64,000 nucleotides of DNA, from NCBI GenBank assembly GCA_016712345.1, contig JADJRH010000011.1:3224001-3288000 (forward strand), in the 5' to 3' direction. Positions 27,576 to 35,520 of the stretch are shown here, piece after piece. The notes under the pieces were generated by a model, which saw only the letters and a list, made by a program, of their open reading frames with translations, ran no database searches and was not told where the DNA came from. Position 1 is the stretch's first letter; every line of letters begins with the position of its first letter. The DNA comes from Polyangiaceae bacterium. Lineage in GTDB: Bacteria > Myxococcota_A > Polyangia > Polyangiales > Polyangiaceae. Both the position numbers and the translations under genes were made by a program.

Positions 27576-28232
27576 CCGCGTCGCGGGCCAAAACACCGCC
27601 ACACAAACGATCGGCGCGCCCTTCGGCGGGAAGCGTGCCGCCCTACGCCCTCACGCGCGGAACATCAAACGTCCACCCCAATTCGTAGCGGCATCACCGA
27701 CTGCGCGGCATCACAGGCTCCACAGCATCACGAGCTGCCCCTCCCGCGCTCCGTTCGCTTCGCTCCGTCGCAGCGGGCTCCCCAAGCGTCCGTGCTCGCT
27801 CGCTTCGCTCACTCCGCGCGGCCGCGGGGAGCCCACGCCTGCGGCTGCGTCGAGCGCATGCCCCGCGGCTGCGATGCGTACACATAACACCCGTCAATTC
27901 GCGTGAATGGAACGCGAAGCACAGGACGGATTATCAGCGATCGAAATTTTCTAGGCGCATCGCGAGCGAAATGGATGACTTACGCGCGCGGGCACAACCC
28001 TCAAGATGCGCTTGAACGAAAGGCGAAAAGATCATCCATCGCAGTTCAAGTGATCGCTATGTGTGCGGAAACGCATCCATAAGTCCGCGAGGTTCCATGG
28101 AGATCGGTCATTCCATTCAATGGAATTTGCGATCGCTCGGGCTGGCAAGGCGTTCAGCGTTGTCAAGCAGAAAAACGGCGCCTCGAAAGTGCATTTAATG
28201 TGGAACATATCCCATCGATATTGATTAGAAAT
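27576..28232. other. 657-bp intergenic region without recognised genes
   Basis: No convincing ORF, tRNA or conserved RNA was seen. The first 300 bp are GC-rich with simple iterations of CGCTTCGCTC type (27746-27830). Further on are an inverted repeat ATTCCATT-C-AATGGAAT (28110-28126) and a pair of distant complements ATGGATGA/TCATCCAT (about 27970-28040). The last 100 bp next to the rlmB end are AT-richer. Confidence 0.6.
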
Positions 28233-29039
28233 TTACTCATCGTCCAAGATCGGATCCGAGGCTGTCTCCGAAACCGCTGAGCGGGCGTTCTCCATGGTTG
28301 CCGTTGCCTCGGAGGGGCGTGCGGCGCGGCGTTGTTGCCCCACTTCGTAGAGAGCGATGGCCGCGGCGACCGACGCGTTGAGCGCGGTGACCGGCCCCTT
28401 GAGAGGAAGGCGCGCAACGTGTGTACACGCGGCAAGCACGGGTTTGCGCGGGCCGCGGTCTTCGGCGCCGATGACGATCGCGAGGGGGCCGGTGAGTGAC
28501 AGGTCTGAAAGTTCGGAGGTGCCGCGCACGTCGAGCGCGATGGGCGTGACGCCGCGATCTTTCAGTTCATGAAGTGCCTGCGGAAGTGCCGGCACGCGGC
28601 ACAACGTTGCGTGTTCGACAGCGCCGGCCGATGCGCGAAATGTGGCCGGTGAAAGAGGCGCCGAGGCGTGCTCCGGCCACACGATACCGGTGGCGCCGAG
28701 CGCAACAGCGCTGCGGATCGCGGCTCCGAAGTTGTGCGGATCCATCACGCCGTCGAGAGCAAGGATGAGCGTGTTCGGATCGACCTTGAGATCGTCGAGA
28801 GCCACGAGCGCAACTTCAGGGGCAATCGCAAGAACGCCTTGATGGAAGCCGTTTTTGGTGCGCCGATCGAGTTCGCCGCGGGGAACGCGCTCCACAGCGA
28901 TGCCGTGATCCGCGGCGAACCTCGCGACCGCGTCGAGCTTGGGGCCGCCGTCGTTTTGCACGAAAACGCACCGCAGCTCGTTGCCGTGGGCGCGAATCGC
29001 TTCGCGAACGGGCTGCATACCGAAGATTTGGCGGGTCAT
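28233..29039 (-). CDS. rlmB: 23S rRNA 2'-O-methyltransferase RlmB (TrmH family)
   Basis: 268 residues. An N-terminal substrate-binding domain (IFGMQPVREAIRAHG, VERVPRGELDRRTKNGFHQGVLAIA) is followed by a SPOUT knot: LALDGVMDPHNFGAAIRSAVALGATGIVWP, IVIGAEDRGPRKPVL and LPLKGPVTALNASVAAAIALYE, which supply the AdoMet site. The enzyme methylates a 23S rRNA ribose. The C-terminal 30 residues are extra and unconserved. The start overlaps the pyrF stop by 4 nt, so it is the last gene of a leftward operon. Confidence 0.92.
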   Translation of the reverse strand: MTRQIFGMQPVREAIRAHGNELRCVFVQNDGGPKLDAVARFAADHGIAVERVPRGELDRRTKNGFHQGVLAIAPEVALVALDDLKVDPNTLILALDGVMDPHNFGAAIRSAVALGATGIVWPEHASAPLSPATFRASAGAVEHATLCRVPALPQALHELKDRGVTPIALDVRGTSELSDLSLTGPLAIVIGAEDRGPRKPVLAACTHVARLPLKGPVTALNASVAAAIALYEVGQQRRAARPSEATATMENARSAVSETASDPILDDE

Positions 29040-29752
29040 GAGGCGCTCGAAACGGCGGCGGCGACTTCGTCGACGATGGCGAAGGCGGCGGCGCGCGGAT
29101 CCGAAGCGTCGCGGATCGGGCGACCAATGACCAACAAATCGGCGCCTTGTTGAAGGGCCGACGTGGGTGTCGCAACGCGTTTTTGATCGCCGGCGCCCGC
29201 GCCTACCGGCCGAATCCCCGGCGTCACAAGAAACGCTGTGGGGCCGACTGCCTCGCGAAGCGCCGCCACTTCTTGGGCGGAAGTAACGAAGCCTGTGACG
29301 CCGCTGTCGAACGCGAGGCGCGCGAGCCGAACAACGTGTTCGCGCGGCGAGTCGTTGGTCCCGAGCGACGCAAGGTCGCTTTGATCGAGCGACGTGAGAA
29401 CGGTGACGGCGAGCAACGTGAGCGGCGAGGGTGCTCGCGCGGCGGCGTTCGCAGCGCGTTCGAGCATGGCGCGGCCGCCGGAAGCGTGGAGGGTTAAGTA
29501 GCGAGCGCCGAGGGCGGCCGCATTGTGCACGGCGCGCTCAACGGTTTCGGGGATGTCGTGGAGTTTCAGGTCCAGAAAAACAGCGCGGTCGTGGGCGGCG
29601 CCGATTTCAACGGCGCGCGGTCCTTCACGCACGAACAGCTCCAGGCCGACTTTGAGTACACCCACCGCGGGCGCTGCGAGCGCGGCGCCGGCGGAAGCTT
29701 CTGCGAGGGTCGGGTAGTCGAGCGCAAATGCAACTCGGTCGCGGGGTAACAT
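29036..29752 (-). CDS. pyrF: Orotidine 5'-phosphate decarboxylase
   Basis: 238 residues from ATG 29752 (MLPRDRVAFALDYPTL); an upstream ATG at 29815 overlaps the preceding gene. It catalyses OMP to UMP, the last step of de novo pyrimidine synthesis. The active-site D-x-K-x-x-D is FLDLKLHDIPETV. Other family segments are GVLKVGLELFVREGP, LTLHASGG, VTVLTSLD, FLVTPGIRPVGAGAGDQKR and ADLLVIGRPI. Length fits group 1 OMPDCs. It lies between the cysteine desulfurase and rlmB genes in one orientation. Confidence 0.95.
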   Translation of the reverse strand: MLPRDRVAFALDYPTLAEASAGAALAAPAVGVLKVGLELFVREGPRAVEIGAAHDRAVFLDLKLHDIPETVERAVHNAAALGARYLTLHASGGRAMLERAANAAARAPSPLTLLAVTVLTSLDQSDLASLGTNDSPREHVVRLARLAFDSGVTGFVTSAQEVAALREAVGPTAFLVTPGIRPVGAGAGDQKRVATPTSALQQGADLLVIGRPIRDASDPRAAAFAIVDEVAAAVSSAS

Positions 29753-29811
29753 GCGGTCGTGAGTAGTCGCAAAAGAAGCGGTTCGAAATGAAGATCCGAG
29801 CCGGCGCGGTT

Positions 29812-31173
29812 TCAACGACGCCGAATCACGCGCTGAAACGCTTCGATCGCGTGATCGATGTCGGATTCGGTGGTGTTTTCACCGAGCGATAGGCGCACCG
29901 CGGAGGATGCGCGCTCGGCTCCGAGGATGGCCGTGATCACGGGCGACGGCTCGGCGGTTCCAGCGCTGCACGCCGACCCGCTCGACACGGCCAACCCCTC
30001 GAGGTCGAGCGCGGCGCACAGCTCATCGCCGCGCCAACCCGGCCAGGAGAGGTTGGCGACGTGGGGGGCGCGTGCGCCCCCCACGTCGCCAACCTCTCGG
30101 CGCTCCGAATTGCGCAAACCACCCAACTCAGCCAATGCCGCCTCCAAACGATCGCGCATCGAGCGCAGCGCCGCGTATCGAGCCGGACCGCTTTCGCGCG
30201 CGCGGTTCGCCGCCACGGCAAACCCGGCGCACGACACGGGATCCTGCGTTCCCGGGCGCAAACCGCGCTCTTGGGCGCCGCCGAAAAGAATCGGCCGCAC
30301 TTTGAGGCCGGGACGTGTACACAACGCGCCGATGCCTTTGGGGCCTCGAATTTTGTGAGCGGCGACGCTGACAATGTCGGCGCCGGCCCATGTTGTGGGG
30401 GGCAACTTGCCAACCGCTTGCACCACATCCACGTGAAGAAGCGCGCCCAAGGTTTTGGCGACGGCGGCCACTTCACCGACGGGTTGAATCACGCCTGTTT
30501 CGTGGTTCACCGCCTGGAGAACGAGGAGTTTGATGTCGAGCGAGTCGTTTGCGCGCGCGGCTTCCGCCGCGCGCGCAAACGACTCGCCCAACACAACGCC
30601 GCTCGGTTCGGGATCGATCCAAATCACGCGCACGCCCTCGCGCGCGAGCGCTTCGGCCATGCGCACAACCGAAGGGTGCTCGATGCGGGACACAAGCATT
30701 GCGGGCGTTTTTTGGGGCGATGCGGGCGAGGCGTTTGCCGCTGAAGCTCCAAGGTTGGGACTGGGCGAGGCGGCCGGATGTGCGCCCGTGCGGACACGTT
30801 CGCGAGGCGGTTTACCGGCCCCTTTTTGAGGACTGGCACTGCGGGGACGGTGGGTTTTTGCAGCGGACGGCGCGGCGGGAGGCTCGGCCCGATGCGAGAC
30901 GGCGTCGCAGAAAACAAGCCAAAGCGCGAGGTTGTTGGCCTCGGTGCCCCCCGACGTGAAAACAATGTCGCGCGGGTGAAAGCCCGTGAGACGGCCAACA
31001 GCTTCGCGCGCATCTTCGATAAACGAGCGGGCTTTACGTCCGGCGCTGTGTACACTCGCAGGGTTGGCGAAACCCACCTCAGAGGCGCGGACCATGGCCG
31101 CAAGCGCGTCGGGATGAAGCGGGGTGGTGGCGTTCCAGTCGAGATAAACGTGCGGCACGGCAGCGCTTCGCAT
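29812..31173 (-). CDS. Cysteine desulfurase, with insertions
   Basis: 453 residues from ATG 31173 (MRSAAVPHVYLDWNATTPLHP). Family motifs are intact: TSGGTEANNLAL, NHETGVIQPV, HVDVVQAVGKLP, the PLP lysine in SVAAHKIRGPKG (Lys274) and the catalytic cysteine in SSGSACSAG (Cys401). It transfers sulfur from cysteine via a persulfide for Fe-S clusters or thiolation. It is about 60 residues longer than usual because of a Pro/Ala/Ser/Arg-rich insertion (about 94-157). Two perfect DNA palindromes lie inside the frame (coding about 198-211 and 360-376). It starts 5 nt after the histidine kinase stop. Confidence 0.92.
   Translation of the reverse strand: MRSAAVPHVYLDWNATTPLHPDALAAMVRASEVGFANPASVHSAGRKARSFIEDAREAVGRLTGFHPRDIVFTSGGTEANNLALWLVFCDAVSHRAEPPAAPSAAKTHRPRSASPQKGAGKPPRERVRTGAHPAASPSPNLGASAANASPASPQKTPAMLVSRIEHPSVVRMAEALAREGVRVIWIDPEPSGVVLGESFARAAEAARANDSLDIKLLVLQAVNHETGVIQPVGEVAAVAKTLGALLHVDVVQAVGKLPPTTWAGADIVSVAAHKIRGPKGIGALCTRPGLKVRPILFGGAQERGLRPGTQDPVSCAGFAVAANRARESGPARYAALRSMRDRLEAALAELGGLRNSERREVGDVGGARAPHVANLSWPGWRGDELCAALDLEGLAVSSGSACSAGTAEPSPVITAILGAERASSAVRLSLGENTTESDIDHAIEAFQRVIRRR
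30047..30098. repeat. Perfect 52-bp inverted repeat inside the cysteine desulfurase gene
   Basis: 25-bp arms 30047-30071 and 30074-30098 are exactly complementary around a 2-nt centre (GT). The arm begins GAGAGGTTGGCGACGTGG. The reading frame passes through it, encoding about EVGDVGGARAPHVANLS just before the conserved NLSWPGW. Confidence 0.95.
30541..30586. repeat. Perfect 21-bp-arm inverted repeat inside the cysteine desulfurase gene
   Basis: Arms 30541-30561 and 30566-30586 are exactly complementary around TTCC. The arm begins CGAGTCGTTTGCGCG. The gene reads through it as ESFARAAEAARANDS. In mRNA it would form a strong hairpin. Confidence 0.95.
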
Positions 31174-31178
31174 TCTGG

Positions 31179-32396
31179 CTATTTTTGAAGCGCCTCGTTG
31201 GGCGCGCGCCAAGCCACTGTGAGTGAAAATGCGGCGCCGGTGAGGTGTACACCGTCGATGATTTCGTTGCACGGCGAGGTGAGGCGAACATCGCCGCCGA
31301 GTCCGCGCGCGGTGCGGCGCACGATCGCAAGGCCGACACCGACGCCGCCGTGCAACCGCGTGGGTGAGCCGTCGACTTGGTAGAACGGTTCAAACATGCG
31401 CGCCTGGCGATCGGGAGGAATGCCCGGCCCTGTATCGGCCACGCAGATCTCGTAATGGCCCGAGGCAATGCGTTCAACGCGCACGCCGACGGTGCCGCCC
31501 GCGGGGGTGAATTTGGCGGCGTTTTCAAGCAATTGAACAATAGCGCGTTGAAGGCGGCCGGCATCTCCGATCGCTGTGAGCGGGCCGCGCGGAAGTTGTT
31601 CAACGAGGGTGAGTTTGGCTTCGTCGAACTTGTCGGCGGTTTGTGCGATGGCCCGGCGCGTGGTGTCGAGAAAGTCGTATTCGGCGTGCAAAAAACGGAG
31701 CTTTCCGGTTTCGAGGCCGGTCACGTCGAGGAGGTTGTCGATGATGCTTCGCAGGCGGCGAACGCAGTCGTCCATGGCGCGAAGGGCTTTGCCCTGCGCT
31801 TTGGAAACGGGGCCGAGTTCTTCGTCGATGAGCATTTTCACGTAGCCCACAATGGGGGTCATAGGCGTCGCGAGTTCGTGCGAGACGTTGCGGTAAAACT
31901 CGGTTCGAGCGGCGTCGAGGTCGCGAAGTTTTTGGTTGGCTTGGCTGAGTTCGGCGACCTTTTGTTCAAGGTGCGCAACGATGCGTTGGCTCTGCTGGCG
32001 AAGGTGATTGGACGTTTCGGCGGCCGGCGCCGTTTCGCGGGCGCCCTTGAGATATTTGCCGATCACCATGGCGAAACTGCGGGCGTCGATGGGCTTTTGA
32101 AGAAAGCCGTCACATCCCACGGCAAGGCTTGTTTCGCGGTTGCCCTCGGCGGTGATCGCAACGATGGGTACACCTGTGAGTTTGGGTTCGCCGCGCAGGC
32201 GAAGCGTCACCTCAAATCCGTCGAGCCCTGGGATGTTGATATCCACAAGCACGAGATCCGGCGGATCTGCCACGGCCAAGCGGACGCCTTCGAGCCCGTC
32301 GACGGCGTCGATCACTTCGTGACCGGCGCTGGTGAGCAACTTGCGAACGAGGAGGCGATTCGCTGCGTCGTCCTCAATGTGGAGGATTTTCGCCAT
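31179..32396 (-). CDS. Hybrid response regulator/histidine kinase
   Basis: 405 residues. The N-terminal receiver (1-118) has acidic HIEDD, phosphoacceptor Asp52 in LVLVDINIPGLDG and Lys in FLQKPID. A coiled linker (130-165) leads to a HisKA domain with FYRNVSHELATPM (His173), and a HATPase domain with QLLENAAKFTPAGG, VADTGPGIPPDRQARMFEPF and GGVGVGLAIVRRTARGLGG. No membrane segment, so it is a cytoplasmic kinase probably controlled by phosphotransfer to its own receiver. It heads the cluster with cysteine desulfurase, pyrF and rlmB; the functional link is unclear. Confidence 0.93.
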   Translation of the reverse strand: MAKILHIEDDAANRLLVRKLLTSAGHEVIDAVDGLEGVRLAVADPPDLVLVDINIPGLDGFEVTLRLRGEPKLTGVPIVAITAEGNRETSLAVGCDGFLQKPIDARSFAMVIGKYLKGARETAPAAETSNHLRQQSQRIVAHLEQKVAELSQANQKLRDLDAARTEFYRNVSHELATPMTPIVGYVKMLIDEELGPVSKAQGKALRAMDDCVRRLRSIIDNLLDVTGLETGKLRFLHAEYDFLDTTRRAIAQTADKFDEAKLTLVEQLPRGPLTAIGDAGRLQRAIVQLLENAAKFTPAGGTVGVRVERIASGHYEICVADTGPGIPPDRQARMFEPFYQVDGSPTRLHGGVGVGLAIVRRTARGLGGDVRLTSPCNEIIDGVHLTGAAFSLTVAWRAPNEALQK

Positions 32397-32781
32397 TCGA
32401 CATCGGATCCGAGCACGGTTTGCGGCTCATCGCAAAAAACGAGCGAGAGTTACCCGGATCGGTGCACTAGCCCCAAAAGAAGCGACAAGAACAAACTGGA
32501 CATTCATCTATTTCGAAAAAACCTGGAAACGGAGCATTTCGAAGAAATTCCAACCGGCGCCGTTTGGCGATTTCAGGTGATCAAAACGTGCCTGACACCG
32601 GTCTCGCCGGTCTCACGTTTTCGTCTTGGCCGCTGTCGCCACAGAACTCCATGCAGAGAACCTGAAGCGCCGCGCTTCTCGCTTTTCCATGCGGCAGCGG
32701 GCAAGGGTGTCCCATGCCTCGCGACAAGAACTGAACCCGTGCTTCGCAAAACGAGAGTGGCTGCTATCGCTTGATCTGGGA
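32397..32781. other. 385-bp intergenic region
   Basis: It lies between the start of the hybrid kinase gene and the end of the histone-deacetylase-like gene, both leftward. No supported ORF or RNA was seen. It should hold the promoter of the kinase operon. A segment near 32457-32470 (GATCGGTGCACTAG) resembles one arm of the inverted repeat at 19484-19558. Confidence 0.5.
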
Positions 32782-33669
32782 CTAGCCGAGAGCTTGGACG
32801 AGGCAGCGGTACACGTTGGCGTGGGCCACAACCGAATCTTCAATGTTGCGGTGGTAGCCGCCTCCAAGCGTGACGACGAGGGGCACGCGAAGGGTTGAAG
32901 CCAATGCGTACACACGGGCGTCACGTTTCATGAGGCCTGTGTGGGTGAGCGCGAGGCGGCCCAGTCGGTCACCGGCGAGAGCGTCGACTCCGGCTTGGTA
33001 AAAGAGCAATTCGGGCTTGTGGGCGGCCACAGCGGGCAGCGCGGCGTCGAGCGCGGCGAGGTACACATCGTCGCTTGTTTGGTCGTCGAGCGGAACGTCG
33101 AGCGCGCTTTGCTCTTTGCGAAACGGGTAATTTTTGGCGCCGTGAAGCGAGAGGGTAAACACCGTGGGATCGGCTCGAAACATGCTTGCTGTGCCGTCGC
33201 CCTGATGCACGTCGAGATCGATCACGGCGATGCGTCCAACGTTGTAGTGTCGGCGCGCGACGTGGATCGCGACGGCGATGTCGTTGAGTACACAATAGCC
33301 CTCACCGCGATCGGCAAACGCGTGATGTGTACCTCCGGCCATGTGGCCTGCGGCCCCGTGAATCAAGGCCCATTTGAGCGCTGCGAGCGTTCCACCGACG
33401 GAACGAAGCGATCTGTTGACGAGCGATTCGCTCCACGGAAAGCCGAGTTTGCGAACCGCGGCGGTGGATAACGTTCCGCGCTCCAAGTCGGCGAGATAGA
33501 GCGGATCGTGGGCGAGGGCGACTTCGTCCCATTCGGCGCGGGGCGCATGTTCGAGCAGGGTGGGATGTTCAACGGCGAGGGTTTGCCAGATCCGCGGGTA
33601 TTTGGCGGCGGGAAAACGATGGCCCTCGGGGAGCTGAAGGCGATCTTGGTCCGAATAGAAGAGCCGCAC
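32782..33669 (-). CDS. Histone deacetylase family protein (AcuC/HDAC-like)
   Basis: 295 residues. Zinc deacetylase motifs are present: AGGTHHAF (His115-His116), VIDLDVHQGDGT (zinc ligands Asp153 and His155), FYQAGVDALAGDRLG (third ligand Asp) and LGGGYHRN. The N-terminus FYSDQDRLQLPEGHRFPAAKY is typical of bacterial class II/AcuC-like enzymes. Substrates of bacterial members include acetylpolyamines and acetylated proteins; which applies is unknown. Divergent from the next gene with about 77 nt between starts. Confidence 0.92.
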   Translation of the reverse strand: MRLFYSDQDRLQLPEGHRFPAAKYPRIWQTLAVEHPTLLEHAPRAEWDEVALAHDPLYLADLERGTLSTAAVRKLGFPWSESLVNRSLRSVGGTLAALKWALIHGAAGHMAGGTHHAFADRGEGYCVLNDIAVAIHVARRHYNVGRIAVIDLDVHQGDGTASMFRADPTVFTLSLHGAKNYPFRKEQSALDVPLDDQTSDDVYLAALDAALPAVAAHKPELLFYQAGVDALAGDRLGRLALTHTGLMKRDARVYALASTLRVPLVVTLGGGYHRNIEDSVVAHANVYRCLVQALG

Positions 33670-33746
33670 GCGGCACCAACATGCCTGATTCCAAGGGCGT
33701 GCGCATAGGGGCGTGGTTCACCTTTCGGTTAAGCGGTTGGGCCGAT

Positions 33747-34628
33747 ATGGTGAAGGGGATGTCCGCTAGTCATTCTTCGAGCGCTCGACCGAGCCTCATC
33801 ACCAAGCAGGACGTGGAAGCCGAAGTGGAGCGGCTTTTTGGCACCGACGGCCTGGTGGTGCGCGTGCTCTCTGACGACCCATCGCAGTCGGCGCGCGACG
33901 CGGCGTTCGGCGAGCTGCTCGAATCGCTGCGCATGTATGGGTACACCGACGCCGTAACAGTGGAAGCGCCCAACACCGATGCGATCTGGAAAGGGCTCGC
34001 GGTGTTGAGCAAAGAGCATCTGCAAAGGCAGCTCTTTCAGCGCATTTTGATGACCTTTGGGGGCAAGGTTGTAAACCCGCTTGTTTCGATCTTGGACTCA
34101 ACGCCGGAAGGCGTGCGCGCCCGAATGAACGACCTCCGAACGAGCTTGTTGGGGTCGGTTGGGCAACTCAAGATCAGCTTTGAAACAGCCAGTTTGCTGC
34201 GTGAAGACTTGGGCAAGCTGCTCACGGACGACTACCTGAACATGCTCGCCGAGCACGAAGAACAGGTGCAGCGCCCTCTCGCGGAGAAGCTCGCTCATGA
34301 AGTGCTGCACGTGATCGGCGCTACGTTTCAGCGGGCTTTCAAGCGTTGGCCCGACAATGCGCGAACGATCGCCGACAGCGTTTCGCGGCGCATGGGGAGC
34401 CGAATGTCGTTGCGAACAAGCCCCAAAGTGATTCGCGATCGCATTGTGGAGGGGATCGAGAATTTCTTGTGGGTTGAAACAAGCAACGAACTCGACGGCG
34501 CGTTGCAGCAAATGTTGAGTCGGCACCAGTGGAACAAGCTTGTCGATCGACCGGCGCCGGAGATCGACCGCGAGGTGTACCGCGAGTTTGCCGAAGCTTG
34601 TTGGGATCTGGTGTCCAACAACGCGTAG
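33747..34628 (+). CDS. Conserved-looking helical protein of unknown function
   Basis: 293 residues from ATG 33747 (ATG 33759 or 33681 are alternatives). It is predicted mostly helical, with no signal peptide, membrane helix or recognised catalytic motif. Distinctive segments are ITKQDVEAEVERLFGTDGLVVRVLSDDP, LQRQLFQRILMTFGGKVVNPLVSILDSTPEG and VIRDRIVEGIENFLWVETSNELDGAL. Codon use and length indicate a real gene. I do not recognise the family. It is followed after 130 nt by the selenoprotein gene on the same strand. Confidence 0.7.
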   Translation: MVKGMSASHSSSARPSLITKQDVEAEVERLFGTDGLVVRVLSDDPSQSARDAAFGELLESLRMYGYTDAVTVEAPNTDAIWKGLAVLSKEHLQRQLFQRILMTFGGKVVNPLVSILDSTPEGVRARMNDLRTSLLGSVGQLKISFETASLLREDLGKLLTDDYLNMLAEHEEQVQRPLAEKLAHEVLHVIGATFQRAFKRWPDNARTIADSVSRRMGSRMSLRTSPKVIRDRIVEGIENFLWVETSNELDGALQQMLSRHQWNKLVDRPAPEIDREVYREFAEACWDLVSNNA

Positions 34629-34758
34629 TTCGCGGCGGGGTGTTTCTGCCAAGCCAGGATCCCAGACGAGAGCCGAGCGCGCATGGCGCACGGGACCCGG
34701 GGGCAAGGGTTGAGCACCCACTTGCTCCAAAGGCCGTACCGCGCTCTCCTTGAGGTCT

Positions 34759-35520
34759 ATGCGCAAGCTTTCGGCTCTTCGAGTTGCAAGTGTACTCTTA
34801 TTCACGTTCACACTGTTTGGCTGCTCCAACGAAGGCTCGTCTTCGAAGGGAAGCGGCGGTTCGGACTCCACCGCAACGACAGGCGGAACGGCGGGCAGCA
34901 CCACCGGTTCGGCGGGCACCAGCGCCACGACGAGCAGCACCGTGGCAACCACCACGTCGAGCGGCACCGGCACGCCCACGGGTGACTGCGATCCGCCCGC
35001 GGAGATCGGCAGTCTGTACGAACTTCAAGACATGGCACTCGACGAGACAATCACGACGATGTGCAAATACCGGGGGGACGTTTTACTCATCGTCAATACC
35101 GCCGAGGCCTGAGGGTACACACCCCAGATGGCTCCGTTGGAGACGGAGAACGAGCAGAAGTACAAGGATCAGGGCTTTCACGTGCTGGCCTTTTATTCGA
35201 ATGACTTTGGAAACCAAGGAGGCGATCCCGGCACATGCGCCGGAACGGTTGGACTGAACGAAATCACCATGCCGTCGTTCGTGCTTGACCACGTGATTGG
35301 GGATGAAAAGCGCCCCGTGTTTAAGTGGTTGATTGACGACAACATGGCGCCGCCGCCCACGTGGAACTTCCACAAATACCTTATCTCGCGTGAGGGTAAG
35401 TTGGTGGGCGCGTGGGGCTCGGGCACGGAGGTGGGAGATCGTTTGAATACGCCCAACGTGGTAGAGCCCAACGAGCTGGCGCCGTACATCGAGGCCGAGC
35501 TGGCCAAGCCTAAGCCGTAA
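34759..35520 (+). CDS. Selenocysteine-containing glutathione peroxidase-like lipoprotein
   Basis: One 253-residue frame from ATG 34759 to TAA 35518-35520 if TGA 35110-35112 is read as selenocysteine (Sec118). A lipoprotein signal (MRKLSALRVASVLLFTFTLFGC) and Ser/Thr/Gly linker (to about residue 75) precede a thioredoxin-fold peroxidase: KYRGDVLLIVNTAEA-U-GYTPQ, then GFHVLAFYSNDFGNQGG and TWNFHKYLI. The GPx catalytic tetrad is complete: Sec118, Gln153 (35 residues on, as in GPx4), Trp202, Asn203. It would reduce peroxides at the outer membrane using an unknown thiol. Routine gene calling would split it into 34750-35112 and 35128-35520. A SECIS-like hairpin follows the UGA. Its function needs selA/B/C/D elsewhere. 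Confidence 0.9.
35110..35112 (+). other. In-frame UGA, selenocysteine codon
   Basis: GCC-TGA-GGG sits where glutathione peroxidases carry Sec or Cys (NTAEA-U-GYTPQ). The reading frame is open for 117 codons before and 135 codons after it, and the conserved GPx motifs are split across it in the same frame. Confidence 0.9.
35132..35148 (+). promoter_or_regulatory. Candidate bacterial SECIS hairpin
   Basis: Stem CTCCGT (35132-35137), loop TGGAG, stem ACGGAG (35143-35148). The loop begins 25 nt after the UGA and has G residues near its 5' side, in line with the position and loop rule known for bacterial SECIS elements, which lie in the coding region just after UGA. The lower stem is weak. Confidence 0.65.

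Noticed and set aside
27576..28232. Structured non-coding RNA
   Set aside because: Only short inverted repeats are seen; no known RNA family pattern could be recognised.
31377..32774. A 465-codon rightward frame
   Set aside because: It lies opposite the hybrid histidine kinase, whose receiver, HisKA and ATPase motifs are intact on the other strand.
34750..35112. A separate truncated lipoprotein gene and a separate downstream gene
   Set aside because: The GPx motif is split exactly at the UGA in one frame, so a single selenoprotein explains both better.
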